Positions 1 to 6,022 of a stretch of DNA of 9,800 nt are shown one piece after another. The stretch comes from Pseudomonadota bacterium (GTDB taxonomy: Bacteria; Pseudomonadota; Gammaproteobacteria; Burkholderiales; SCOH01): the NCBI GenBank assembly GCA_030917985.1, contig JAUPTR010000132.1, forward strand, positions 1-9,800. The letters are read 5' to 3'. Positions within the stretch are counted from its first letter, which is position 1, and each line of letters starts with the position of its first letter. The notes under the pieces are model-generated. The model had not been told where the DNA came from and did not search any database. It saw only the letters and a program-made list of their open reading frames with translations. A program made the translations under genes and the position numbers.

Positions 1-122
1 CATCCAACCGCAATTTTGAAGGACGTCAGGGGCAGGGTGGGCGCACCCATCTGGTGAGCCCTGCGATGGCCGCAGCGGCAGCCATTGCCGGCCATTTCGT
101 TGACGTGCGGACATTTGCTTAA
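1..122 (+). CDS. leuC: 3-isopropylmalate dehydratase large subunit, C-terminal end (partial)
   Basis: Only the last 39 complete codons and the stop are present; the first full codon begins at base 3 and the gene runs off the left edge. The readable tail contains GRQGQGGRTHLVSPAMAAAA followed by GHFVDVRTFA, which is the characteristic C-terminus of LeuC, the iron-sulfur aconitase-family subunit of isopropylmalate isomerase. With LeuD it converts 2-isopropylmalate to 3-isopropylmalate in cytoplasmic leucine synthesis. The 4Fe-4S cysteines lie upstream, outside the window, so they cannot be checked. The TAA stop at 120-122 overlaps the start of the leuD ribosome binding site, which fits a co-transcribed, co-translated LeuCD pair. 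Confidence 0.93.
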   Translation, partial: SNRNFEGRQGQGGRTHLVSPAMAAAAAIAGHFVDVRTFA

Positions 123-133
123 AGGAGGCCACC

Positions 134-772
134 ATGCAGAAATTTACCCAACTCAACGGCCTGGTGTGCCCGCAGTATCGCGCCAACGTCGATACCGATG
201 CGATTATTCACAAGCAGTTCCTGAAATCGATCAAGCGCGCCGGTTTTGGCCCGAACCTGTTCGACGAATGGCGTTATCTGGATCACGGCGAGCCGGGAAT
301 GGACAAGTCCAAGCGCCAGCCGAACCCTGATTTTGTGCTGAACTTCCCGCGTTTTAAAGGCGCGCAGGTGTTGCTGGCGCGTGAAAACTTCGGCTGTGGC
401 AGCTCGCGTGAGCATGCACCGTGGGCACTGGAAGACTATGGTTTCCGTGTGGTGATTGCACCAAGCTTTGCCGACATCTTCTTCAATAACTGCTACAAGA
501 ATGGCTTGTTGCCGATCGTGTTGGCCGCTGACACCGTGGACAAGCTGTTTCAGCAATGTGCTGCGAGCGAAGGTTATCGACTGAATGTGGATCTACAGCA
601 GCAGACGGTGACTACGCCGGCGGGTGAGTCGTTTGTCTTTGATATCACCGATTTTCGCAAGCATTGCCTGTTGAATGGTCTTGATGAAATCGGCCTGACG
701 CTGGCCCATGCCGAAAAAATCAAAGCGTTTGAGGCCCAGCGCCGCCTGACGCAGCCTTGGTTGTTCGCCTGA
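134..772 (+). CDS. leuD: 3-isopropylmalate dehydratase small subunit
   Basis: This encodes 212 residues, the usual length for the bacterial LeuD swivel subunit that pairs with LeuC to isomerise isopropylmalate. The start is ATG at 134, preceded by an excellent ribosome binding site AAGGAGG (122-128) five bases upstream. Family motifs visible are ANVDTDAII near residues 17-25, GFGPNLFDEWRYLD around 37-50, the active-site loop ENFGCGSSREHAPWALEDYG around 83-102, and APSFADIFFNNC around 108-120. The C-terminal FRKHCLLNGLDEIGLTL is also typical. One oddity is that residue 26, normally the proline of the DTDxIIP motif, is histidine here (codon CAC, one base from a proline codon). All else looks intact and functional. 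The next gene starts 12 bases after the TGA. Confidence 0.97.
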   Translation: MQKFTQLNGLVCPQYRANVDTDAIIHKQFLKSIKRAGFGPNLFDEWRYLDHGEPGMDKSKRQPNPDFVLNFPRFKGAQVLLARENFGCGSSREHAPWALEDYGFRVVIAPSFADIFFNNCYKNGLLPIVLAADTVDKLFQQCAASEGYRLNVDLQQQTVTTPAGESFVFDITDFRKHCLLNGLDEIGLTLAHAEKIKAFEAQRRLTQPWLFA

Positions 773-784
773 GGTCAACACGTC

Positions 785-1273
785 ATGTCGCTACCCGCCA
801 CTCAGACTGAACTTGAGCAAATCCGTGCTGAATGCCGGATCATGGTGAAAAACCGCGCTTTTGTTTCGGCTGGCGCGGCCACAATTCCAATTCCCGGTGC
901 CGACGTGCTGGCGGATATGGCTGTGTTGTCGACCATGCTGCAAACCATCAACGAGCAGTTTGGCCTGTCGCAGCAGGACCTCGATCAGCTTGATCCGGAA
1001 ATGCGCAAGTTTGCGCTGGCTGCGGCTGGCAGCATTGGCAGCAAGCTGATCGGCAAACTGATCACCAAACAACTGGTGGCGCTGGTGTTCAAGAAATTTG
1101 GCGTCCGTTTTGTCTCCAAACAAGTGGTGCGGTTTGTGCCATTGCTGGGGCAGGCAGTGGCCGCTGGCCTGAGTTACGGCGTGATTGCCCGTATCGGTTA
1201 TACCCATATCGATGATTGTTATCGGGTCGCGCAGCAAGTGCAGCGTGCCCTTGTTTCAGTGAAAGCAGAGTAA
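785..1273 (+). CDS. DUF697-like membrane-associated protein of unknown function, embedded in the leu operon
   Basis: This is a 162-residue protein with ATG at 785; a GAGG overlapping the leuD stop (771-774) lies ten bases upstream. It is not a leucine enzyme. Residues about 24-55 form a hydrophobic segment with the motif IPIPGADVLADMAVLSTM followed by INEQFGL. A second Gly/Ala-rich hydrophobic segment at about 115-138 reads VRFVPLLGQAVAAGLSYG. This pairing of a P-I-P-G-A-D motif near the N-terminus, an FG a short distance on, and a late PxxGQxxAAG segment resembles DUF697 proteins, which are thought to be membrane-associated; in some relatives the domain is fused to a GTPase. No GTPase or enzymatic motif is visible here. 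It sits 12 bases after leuD and only 3 bases before leuB, so it should be co-transcribed. Family assignment is from memory of the motif, and the function is unknown. Confidence 0.85.
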   Translation: MSLPATQTELEQIRAECRIMVKNRAFVSAGAATIPIPGADVLADMAVLSTMLQTINEQFGLSQQDLDQLDPEMRKFALAAAGSIGSKLIGKLITKQLVALVFKKFGVRFVSKQVVRFVPLLGQAVAAGLSYGVIARIGYTHIDDCYRVAQQVQRALVSVKAE

Positions 1274-1276
1274 GTT

Positions 1277-2341
1277 ATGAAAGTTCTGGTTCTACCAGGT
1301 GATGGTATCGGCCCTGAAATTGTTGCGCAGGCAGTGCGTGTATTGGAAAAACTGCAGGCTGATGGCTTGCCGCTGGAATTGCAGCACGCGCCCTTGGGCG
1401 GCGCCGCTTACGACCAATATGGTTCGCCATACCCGGATTTCACGCAGAAGCTGGCTCGGGAAGCCGATGCCATCCTGCTCGGCGCCGTGGGTGGCCCGCA
1501 ATACGATACGCTGGATCGCCCGCTGCGTCCGGAGCGTGGCCTGCTGGCCATCCGCAAGGACCTCAACCTGTTCGGCAACCTGCGCCCGGCAATCCTCTAT
1601 CCGGAACTGGCCGGCGCCTCGTCGCTGAAGCCGGAAGTGGTGTCGGGGCTGGACATCATGATCGTGCGTGAACTGACCGGTGACATCTATTTCGGCCAGC
1701 CGCGAGGCATTCGCACCAACGAAGCCGGCGAGCGCGAAGGCTTCAATACCATGCTGTACAGCGAGTCGGAAATTCGCCGTATCGCCCATGTGGCATTCGG
1801 TATTGCGATGAAACGCAACAAGAAGCTGTGTTCGGTAGACAAGGCCAATGTGCTGGAATGTACCGAATTCTGGAAAGAAATCATGATCGACGTGGCAAAG
1901 GAATACCCGGAGGTAGAACTCACCCACATGTACGTCGACAACGCAGCGATGCAGCTGGTGCGCGCGCCGAAGCAGTTCGACGTGATCGTGACCGGCAATA
2001 TCTTTGGCGACATCCTGTCGGACGAGGCCTCGATGCTGACCGGCTCGATCGGCATGCTGCCATCGGCGTCACTGGATCAGAACAACAAGGGTTTGTACGA
2101 GCCGTGTCACGGTTCGGCGCCGGATATCGCTGGCAAAAATGTTGCCAATCCGCTGGCGACCATTCTGTCGGTAGCGATGATGCTGCGTTATTCGTTTGCT
2201 CAGGAAGACGCTGCACAACGTGTCGAAAATGCCGTGAAGAAAGTGCTGGCGCAAGGCTTCCGCACTGCGGATATCTACGAACCGGGTACACAAAAAGTTT
2301 CGACAACAGGTATGGGCGATGCCGTACTGGCAGCGCTATAA
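1277..2341 (+). CDS. leuB: 3-isopropylmalate dehydrogenase
   Basis: This 354-residue, full-length NAD-dependent dehydrogenase oxidises and decarboxylates 3-isopropylmalate to 2-oxoisocaproate, the third committed step of leucine synthesis. The N-terminus KVLVLPGDGIGPEIV is the family opening. Substrate-binding arginines are visible at R93 (AIRKDL), R103 (NLRP) and R131 in RELTGDIYFG, with Y138 in the same motif. The catalytic lysine is K189 (VDKANVLE). The metal-binding aspartates are D221 (YVDNAAMQ), D245 and D249 (FGDILSDE). The NAD-binding stretch GLYEPCHGSAPDIAGKNVAN spans about 272-291. The start follows a weak AGAG sequence six bases upstream, so translation may be coupled to the DUF697-like gene, whose stop is three bases away. 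It is followed after 36 bases by asd. Confidence 0.98.
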   Translation: MKVLVLPGDGIGPEIVAQAVRVLEKLQADGLPLELQHAPLGGAAYDQYGSPYPDFTQKLAREADAILLGAVGGPQYDTLDRPLRPERGLLAIRKDLNLFGNLRPAILYPELAGASSLKPEVVSGLDIMIVRELTGDIYFGQPRGIRTNEAGEREGFNTMLYSESEIRRIAHVAFGIAMKRNKKLCSVDKANVLECTEFWKEIMIDVAKEYPEVELTHMYVDNAAMQLVRAPKQFDVIVTGNIFGDILSDEASMLTGSIGMLPSASLDQNNKGLYEPCHGSAPDIAGKNVANPLATILSVAMMLRYSFAQEDAAQRVENAVKKVLAQGFRTADIYEPGTQKVSTTGMGDAVLAAL

Positions 2342-2377
2342 TTTTTTCGTTAAGTATTTGGCAATAAAGGATTGATC

Positions 2378-3484
2378 ATGCGAGTAGGTTTGGTCGGCTG
2401 GCGCGGGATGGTGGGTTCGGTGCTGATGCAGCGAATGAAGGAAGAAAAAGACTTCGACACAATCGAGCCGATTTTCTTCACCACCTCGAACGTTGGTGGC
2501 AAGGGTCCGGATATCGGCAAGGATGTGCCGCCGCTGAAAGACGCAAAAAACATCGACGAACTGAAAGCGATGGACGTGATCATCACCTGTCAGGGCGGCG
2601 ATTACACCACCGAAATCCACGCCAAGCTGCGTGCTGCCGGCTGGAATGGCTACTGGATCGATGCGGCATCGACACTGCGTATGGAAAACGGTGCCGAGAT
2701 CATTCTCGACCCGGTTAACCGTAACGTGATCGATGCTGCGCTGGCCACAGGCGGCAAAGACTTCATTGGCGGCAACTGCACCAACAGCCTGCTGCTGATG
2801 GGCGTGGGCGGTCTGTTCAAAGCCGGCCTGGTCGAGTGGGTCAGTTCGATGACTTACCAGGCGGCATCCGGCGCCGGTGCGCAGAACATGCGCGAGCTGA
2901 TCAGCCAGATGGGCGTTGCACACGCATCGGTGGCTGACCTGTTGGCCAACCCATCGTCGGCAATTCTGGAAATCGACCGCAAGCTGGCGGAAACCATGCG
3001 TTCGTCGCAGTACCCGACCGACCAGTTCGGCGTACCGCTGGCTGGCAGCCTGATTCCGTGGATCGACAAGCAGCTGGACAACGGCCAGTCGAAGGAAGAG
3101 TGGAAAGGCCAGGCTGAGGTGAACAAGATCCTCGGCACTGCGCAGACCATTCCGGTTGACGGCCTGTGTGTACGCATCGGAGCCATGCGTTGCCACAGCC
3201 TGGCGCTGACCATCAAGCTGAATAAAGACCTGCCGCTGGCCGAAATCGAAAGCCTGATCCAGGGTGGCAACCAGTGGGTGAAATTCGTGCCGAACCAGCG
3301 CGACATCTCGATGCGCGAACTGACGCCGACTTCGATCACTGGTGGCCTGCAGGTGGGCGTTGGGCGTGTGCGCAAGCTGAACATGGGGCCGGAATACGTG
3401 AGCGCCTTTGTCTGCGGCGATCAATTGCTGTGGGGGGCTGCCGAGCCGCTGCGCCGCATGTTGCGGATTCTGCAGGAGCACTGA
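2378..3484 (+). CDS. asd: Aspartate-semialdehyde dehydrogenase
   Basis: This 368-residue enzyme reduces beta-aspartyl phosphate with NADPH to aspartate semialdehyde, precursor of lysine/diaminopimelate, methionine and threonine. It is of the E. coli-like (gammaproteobacterial) type. The NADP-binding loop is GLVGWRGMVGSVL near residues 4-16. The catalytic cysteine is C134 in GGNCTNSLL. The substrate-binding stretch contains R266, and the acid/base histidine is H273 in GLCVRIGAMRCHS. The C-terminal KLNMGPEYVSAF and GDQLLWGAAEPLRRML match the family. I chose ATG 2378 because AAAGGA (2366-2371) lies six bases upstream and the protein then begins MRVGLVGWRG. An in-frame TTG at 2372 would add only two residues and overcrowd the ribosome binding site. 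It is probably the last gene of the leu operon, since a strong terminator follows four bases after the stop. Confidence 0.98.
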   Translation: MRVGLVGWRGMVGSVLMQRMKEEKDFDTIEPIFFTTSNVGGKGPDIGKDVPPLKDAKNIDELKAMDVIITCQGGDYTTEIHAKLRAAGWNGYWIDAASTLRMENGAEIILDPVNRNVIDAALATGGKDFIGGNCTNSLLLMGVGGLFKAGLVEWVSSMTYQAASGAGAQNMRELISQMGVAHASVADLLANPSSAILEIDRKLAETMRSSQYPTDQFGVPLAGSLIPWIDKQLDNGQSKEEWKGQAEVNKILGTAQTIPVDGLCVRIGAMRCHSLALTIKLNKDLPLAEIESLIQGGNQWVKFVPNQRDISMRELTPTSITGGLQVGVGRVRKLNMGPEYVSAFVCGDQLLWGAAEPLRRMLRILQEH

Positions 3485-3488
3485 GCAC

Positions 3489-3523
3489 AAAAAACAGCCG
3501 GTTAATCAACCGGCTGTTTTTTT
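3489..3523. terminator. Strong intrinsic terminator between convergent asd and the TetR gene, probably bidirectional
   Basis: A 15-bp perfect stem pairs 3489-3503 with 3508-3522 around a four-base AATC loop. The core is ACAGCCGGTT pairing with AACCGGCTGT. The left arm begins with six A and the right arm ends in a run of seven T (3517-3523), so each strand has a stem followed by a U-tract. It lies four bases after the asd stop and 20 bases beyond the TetR stop, and can end both transcripts. Confidence 0.95.
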
Positions 3524-3542
3524 ATGGCGATGGCAATAACAA

Positions 3543-4208
3543 TCAGGCTTCGTTTTGCCAGGTCGAATGGGTGCTGCGGAATGCGGCCTCGATTTGTGAA
3601 AATAAGGGCTTGTATTGCTCGGTAATATACGGGCGCAGCAAGGACAGCACTTGGCGCACACCGCGCTTGCTGGTTTCTTCGGTGATCGGATCTTTCGGAT
3701 TCGCCGTTTGCTGGAAGGCAAACCAGAATTTGACGATGATCCAGCAGTTCACCACCAGGGTTTCGATTTCTTCCTCATCGGTATGAATGAATTCCATTTT
3801 CACGAATTCACGGAACAGCCGCGTCAGGATTTCGATAATCTCTTCACGAACAAACTTCTGGTAGGCTTCAGCCAGCTTTTCGTTGCGGGCCAGCAATCCT
3901 GGCAGGTCATAGAACATGAAGCGGAAGCGCCACATGCCATGGAAGGCCGTGTCCAGATATTTGAGCATGTCCGATGCTTCGATTTTGGCATTCCCCGGTA
4001 GCGACAGTCGGGTTTGCATGAAGCTGCGGTATTGCAGGAAAATCTGGTAAATGATCTCTTCTTTGTTGCGGAAGTGATAATACAGATTGCCCGGGCTGAT
4101 CCCCAGATGAGCCGCAATATGGTTGGTGGTAATAGCGCGTTCGCCATGCTCGTTAAAAAGTTCGAGGCTGGCTTGTATAATCCGGTCGTAGGTTTTGATT
4201 CTTGGCAT
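3543..4208 (-). CDS. TetR/AcrR-family transcriptional regulator
   Basis: This is a 221-residue, DNA-binding one-component repressor. The N-terminal TetR domain reads RIIQASLELFNEHGERAITT at residues 9-28, then the helix-turn-helix IAAHLGISPGNLYYHFRNKE at about 31-50, whose GISPGNLYYHF recognition helix is highly typical. The C-terminal ligand/dimer domain (about 80-210) is helical, with FRFMFYDLPGLLARNEKLAE and a hydrophobic segment VVNCWIIVKFWFAF around 152-165. This layout resembles PhaD-like TetR regulators with an acyl/fatty-acid-type pocket, but the ligand cannot be read from the sequence and I give no symbol. The start ATG (4206-4208) has a modest AGGG six bases upstream. The gene is transcribed away from moaDE and ends 20 bases from the asd terminator. 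Repeated TAAACTA elements over its own promoter suggest autorepression. Confidence 0.95.
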   Translation of the reverse strand: MPRIKTYDRIIQASLELFNEHGERAITTNHIAAHLGISPGNLYYHFRNKEEIIYQIFLQYRSFMQTRLSLPGNAKIEASDMLKYLDTAFHGMWRFRFMFYDLPGLLARNEKLAEAYQKFVREEIIEILTRLFREFVKMEFIHTDEEEIETLVVNCWIIVKFWFAFQQTANPKDPITEETSKRGVRQVLSLLRPYITEQYKPLFSQIEAAFRSTHSTWQNEA

Positions 4209-4264
4209 GTGTGGCCCTGTTCGGGTAAATACGGCCGAGATCGTTAATAATTGCCGGCGCGTAA

Positions 4265-4323
4265 TAAACTAATTTAGTCAACTTCTAAACTATTAGCTCT
4301 AATTATAGTTTAATGCTAGTTTT
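4265..4323. promoter_or_regulatory. Cluster of TAAACTA inverted/direct repeats, candidate TetR operator
   Basis: The 7-mer TAAACTA occurs at 4265-4271 and 4286-4292 (21 bases apart, about two helical turns) and inverted at 4306-4312. An imperfect inverted copy TAGTTTT is at 4317-4323. The central pair extends to an 8-bp perfect inverted repeat, TAAACTAT (4286-4293) with ATAGTTTA (4305-4312), separated by 11 bases. Inside it lies a smaller TTAG-CT-CTAA (4293-4302), and to the left the odd palindrome ACTAA-T-TTAGT (4268-4278). The right arm overlaps the candidate -10 box of the divergent regulator gene. This is what an autorepressed TetR operator would look like, although no binding is shown. 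Confidence 0.5.
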
Positions 4324-4330
4324 TGTGCAA
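4302..4330 (-). promoter_or_regulatory. Candidate promoter for the TetR gene
   Basis: On the - strand a consensus -10 box TATAAT (bases 4302-4307) is preceded, at 17-bp spacing, by TTGCAC (4325-4330), which keeps the important TTG of a -35 box. It would start transcription near 4295 and give an untranslated leader of about 87 bases. The -10 is strong; the -35 is only partial. Confidence 0.5.
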
Positions 4331-4428
4331 CGCAGCATGCGGTTTTTAAGTCGAATGTTTGAGAAAAAACATTGTCTTGCAGCTTGTTGGCGATATTTGC
4401 TCCCCATTTTACGTTGCAGAAATGAGAC

Positions 4429-4689
4429 ATGATGAAATGCCAGATACTCTACTTTGCGCGCATGCGTGAGGTTTTCGCGACTCCGGCGGAGGAGGTTGCC
4501 TTGCCCGATTCGGTTCGTACCATTGCCGATTTGCTGAATTGGCTGCGCGCGCGCGGCGAACCCTGGTGTTCGGAGTTGGCTGCGGGCAAAACGTTCCGTG
4601 TCGCGTTAAATCAGGAAATGGCCAGCCTGGATCAGATATTGACCGATGCCGCCGAAGTGGCCATCTTTCCGCCAGTTACCGGAGGTTAG
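4429..4689 (+). CDS. moaD: Molybdopterin synthase sulfur-carrier (small) subunit
   Basis: This 86-residue ubiquitin-fold sulfur carrier, after C-terminal thiocarboxylation, donates the dithiolene sulfurs of molybdopterin within the MoaD2-MoaE2 complex. The N-terminal strand CQILYFARMREVF and the C-terminal EVAIFPPVTGG are diagnostic, and the terminal Gly85-Gly86 needed for adenylation and sulfur loading is intact. Two adjacent ATG codons (4429 and 4432) can both start the protein. A GAG at 4424-4426 sits at a better distance for the second, but no strong ribosome binding site is visible for either. The gene lies 220 bases from the divergent TetR gene and three bases before moaE. No moaA, moaC or moeA lies in the window. 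Confidence 0.95.
   Translation: MMKCQILYFARMREVFATPAEEVALPDSVRTIADLLNWLRARGEPWCSELAAGKTFRVALNQEMASLDQILTDAAEVAIFPPVTGG
4681..4685 (+). promoter_or_regulatory. moaE ribosome binding site inside the moaD Gly-Gly codons
   Basis: GGAGG is formed by the last two sense codons of moaD (GGA GGT), which encode the essential C-terminal Gly-Gly. It lies seven bases before the moaE ATG at 4693, an ideal Shine-Dalgarno spacing, and ties moaE initiation to the end of moaD. Confidence 0.85.
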
Positions 4690-4692
4690 TCA

Positions 4693-5142
4693 ATGATTCG
4701 CGTACAGCAAGAAGATTTTGATGTGGCTGAAGAGTTGCGGCAAATGCGTGCCGCCAATCCAGCGATAGGTGCGCTGGTCAGCTTTGTTGGACTGGTACGC
4801 GATCTGAATGAAGGCAATGCCATTTCATGCATGATGCTGGAGCATTATCCGGGCATGACGGAAAAATCGTTGCTGCAAATTGTTGTCGCAGCGCAACAGC
4901 GCTGGCCGTTGCTGGCGGTGAGGGTGGTTCATCGAATCGGGCCCTTGGTGCCGTGTGATCAGATTGTGCTGGTTGCGGTAGCTTGTGCCCATCGGGGTGA
5001 TGCTTTTGCTGCTTGTGAATTTATTATGGATTATCTGAAGACCAAGGCGCCGTTCTGGAAAAAAGAACAAACGCCTGCTGGCAGCCACTGGGTGGATGCG
5101 CGTGAAACCGATGGCAGGGCTGCTGCGCGCTGGGAAAATTAA
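4693..5142 (+). CDS. moaE: Molybdopterin synthase catalytic (large) subunit
   Basis: This 149-residue MoaE converts precursor Z (cPMP) to molybdopterin using sulfur carried by MoaD. Visible motifs are GALVSFVGLVRD (residues 26-37, with R36), LEHYPGMTEKSL (49-60), HRIGPLVPCDQIVLVAVACA (80-99), the H100-R101 pair, then ACEFIMDYLKTKAPFWKKE (107-125). By alignment with the E. coli enzyme, K116 (YLKT) and K123 (FWK) correspond to the two catalytic lysines K119 and K126. Length and motifs indicate a functional enzyme. It starts at an ATG three bases after the moaD stop, using the Shine-Dalgarno sequence within moaD. A hairpin follows about 20 bases after its stop. Confidence 0.96.
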   Translation: MIRVQQEDFDVAEELRQMRAANPAIGALVSFVGLVRDLNEGNAISCMMLEHYPGMTEKSLLQIVVAAQQRWPLLAVRVVHRIGPLVPCDQIVLVAVACAHRGDAFAACEFIMDYLKTKAPFWKKEQTPAGSHWVDARETDGRAAARWEN

Positions 5143-5162
5143 TTTAGAATTCAGGCTTGAAA

Positions 5163-5195
5163 CCTGCCACAACAGCCACATCTGGCTTTGGCAGG
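5163..5195 (+). repeat. Hairpin in the moaE-peroxiredoxin gap
   Basis: CCTGCCA (5163-5169) pairs perfectly with TGGCAGG (5189-5195), and inside it AGCCA (5174-5178) pairs with TGGCT (5183-5187) around a CATC loop. The arms are separated by a four-base/one-base internal loop. No T-run follows, so it is not a standard intrinsic terminator; it may be an RNA stabiliser, a factor-dependent end, or an operator-like site. The rest of the 146-base gap shows no convincing promoter, only an 11-base palindrome GTTCA-G-TGAAC at 5209-5219. Confidence 0.5.
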
Positions 5196-5288
5196 ATACT
5201 CAGAATCAGTTCAGTGAACATCTGCCTGTCATGTCTGGCGGATAGTTTTCCCTCTGCAATACCCTTAAACACCACAGGAGTACAAAAA

Positions 5289-5891
5289 ATGGCCGTTCTG
5301 GTTGGTAAAAAAGCCCCTGACTTCACTTCCGCTGCCGTGTTGGGCAATGGCCAGATTGTTGAAGACTACAATTTTGCCGCTGCAACCAAGGGCAAATACG
5401 CCGTTGTTTTCTTCTACCCGCTGGATTTCACTTTTGTTTGTCCTTCGGAGCTGATTGCATTTGACCATCGCATGGAAGAATTCAAGAAGCGCAATGTTGA
5501 AGTGATTGGCGTGTCGATTGACAGCCATTTCACCCATAACGCATGGCGCAATACCCCCGTTGAAAAAGGCGGTATCGGCCAGGTGGGCTATACCTTGGTT
5601 GCCGATATCAAACACAGCATTTGTCAGGCTTATGACGTGGAAAACGAAGGCGGCGTAGCGCTGCGCGGTTCTTTCCTGATCGACCGTGACGGTGTTGTTC
5701 AGCACCAGGTTGTCAACAACCTGCCGCTGGGCCGCAATGTTGATGAAATGATTCGTATGGTTGATGCGCTGCAATTCACCGAAGAAAACGGTGAAGTATG
5801 TCCGGCTGGCTGGAACAAGGGCAAAAAAGGCATGACTGCCAGCCCGGAAGGTGTAGCCGCATATCTGGCTGGCAACGCCAAGGAACTGTAA
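5289..5891 (+). CDS. Typical 2-Cys peroxiredoxin (AhpC/Prx1 family)
   Basis: This 200-residue cytoplasmic thiol peroxidase reduces hydrogen peroxide and organic hydroperoxides. The peroxidatic cysteine is C51 in FYPLDFTFVCPSEL, with T48 as the conserved helper and R127 in the later GVALRGSFLIDRDG. The resolving cysteine is C171 in NGEVCPAGW, so it should form the intersubunit disulfide of typical 2-Cys enzymes. A GGIG (94-97) resembles the GGLG element of oxidation-sensitive peroxiredoxins, but the matching C-terminal YF helix is absent (the tail is VAAYLAGNAKEL). I chose ATG 5289 because AGGAG (5276-5280) lies eight bases upstream and the protein then begins at the family N-terminus MAVLVGKKAPDF. 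The frame is open further upstream without family similarity. No AhpF or thioredoxin reductase gene is adjacent. Confidence 0.96.
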   Translation: MAVLVGKKAPDFTSAAVLGNGQIVEDYNFAAATKGKYAVVFFYPLDFTFVCPSELIAFDHRMEEFKKRNVEVIGVSIDSHFTHNAWRNTPVEKGGIGQVGYTLVADIKHSICQAYDVENEGGVALRGSFLIDRDGVVQHQVVNNLPLGRNVDEMIRMVDALQFTEENGEVCPAGWNKGKKGMTASPEGVAAYLAGNAKEL

Positions 5892-5928
5892 GTCTGCTTT
5901 TGGCGACTTTCGCCTGATCCGCAAGTAC

Positions 5929-5964
5929 AACGGCCCGCGCGTACCACGCATGGGCCGTTTTGTT
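5929..5964 (+). terminator. Intrinsic terminator after the peroxiredoxin gene
   Basis: AACGGCCC (5929-5936) pairs with GGGCCGTT (5952-5959). An inner stem GCGT (5939-5942) pairs with ACGC (5946-5949) around ACC, and TTTTGTT follows. It starts about 37 bases after the stop. A smaller hairpin GGCGA-CTT-TCGCC precedes it at 5902-5914. The T-rich tail is only on the + strand, so it acts mainly on the peroxiredoxin transcript. Confidence 0.88.
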
Positions 5965-6022
5965 GAGGAAGCGCTGATTTATTGGCTGGGCGGGATGAAG
6001 TGCAAGGAGAAGGTCTTGAATT

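Noticed and set aside
2372..2377. TTG start two codons upstream of asd
   Set aside because: TTG directly abuts the AAAGGA ribosome binding site, leaving no spacing. ATG 2378 has correct spacing and matches homologues.
2336..3490. A 384-codon open frame on the - strand covering asd, and other long antisense frames over leuB and hom
   Set aside because: They mirror clearly functional genes and arise from codon bias that avoids stop triplets in the opposite frame. No ribosome binding sites or domain motifs support them.
4209..4428. Molybdenum-cofactor riboswitch before moaD
   Set aside because: The region is AT-rich with repeated operator-like 7-mers and shows none of the conserved Moco-motif stems I would expect. 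Only a weak 4-bp hairpin (CGCA-GCA-TGCG, 4331-4341) is present.
5157..5288. N-terminal extension of the peroxiredoxin from an upstream start
   Set aside because: The extension has no family similarity, whereas ATG 5289 has AGGAG eight bases upstream and begins at the normal peroxiredoxin N-terminus.
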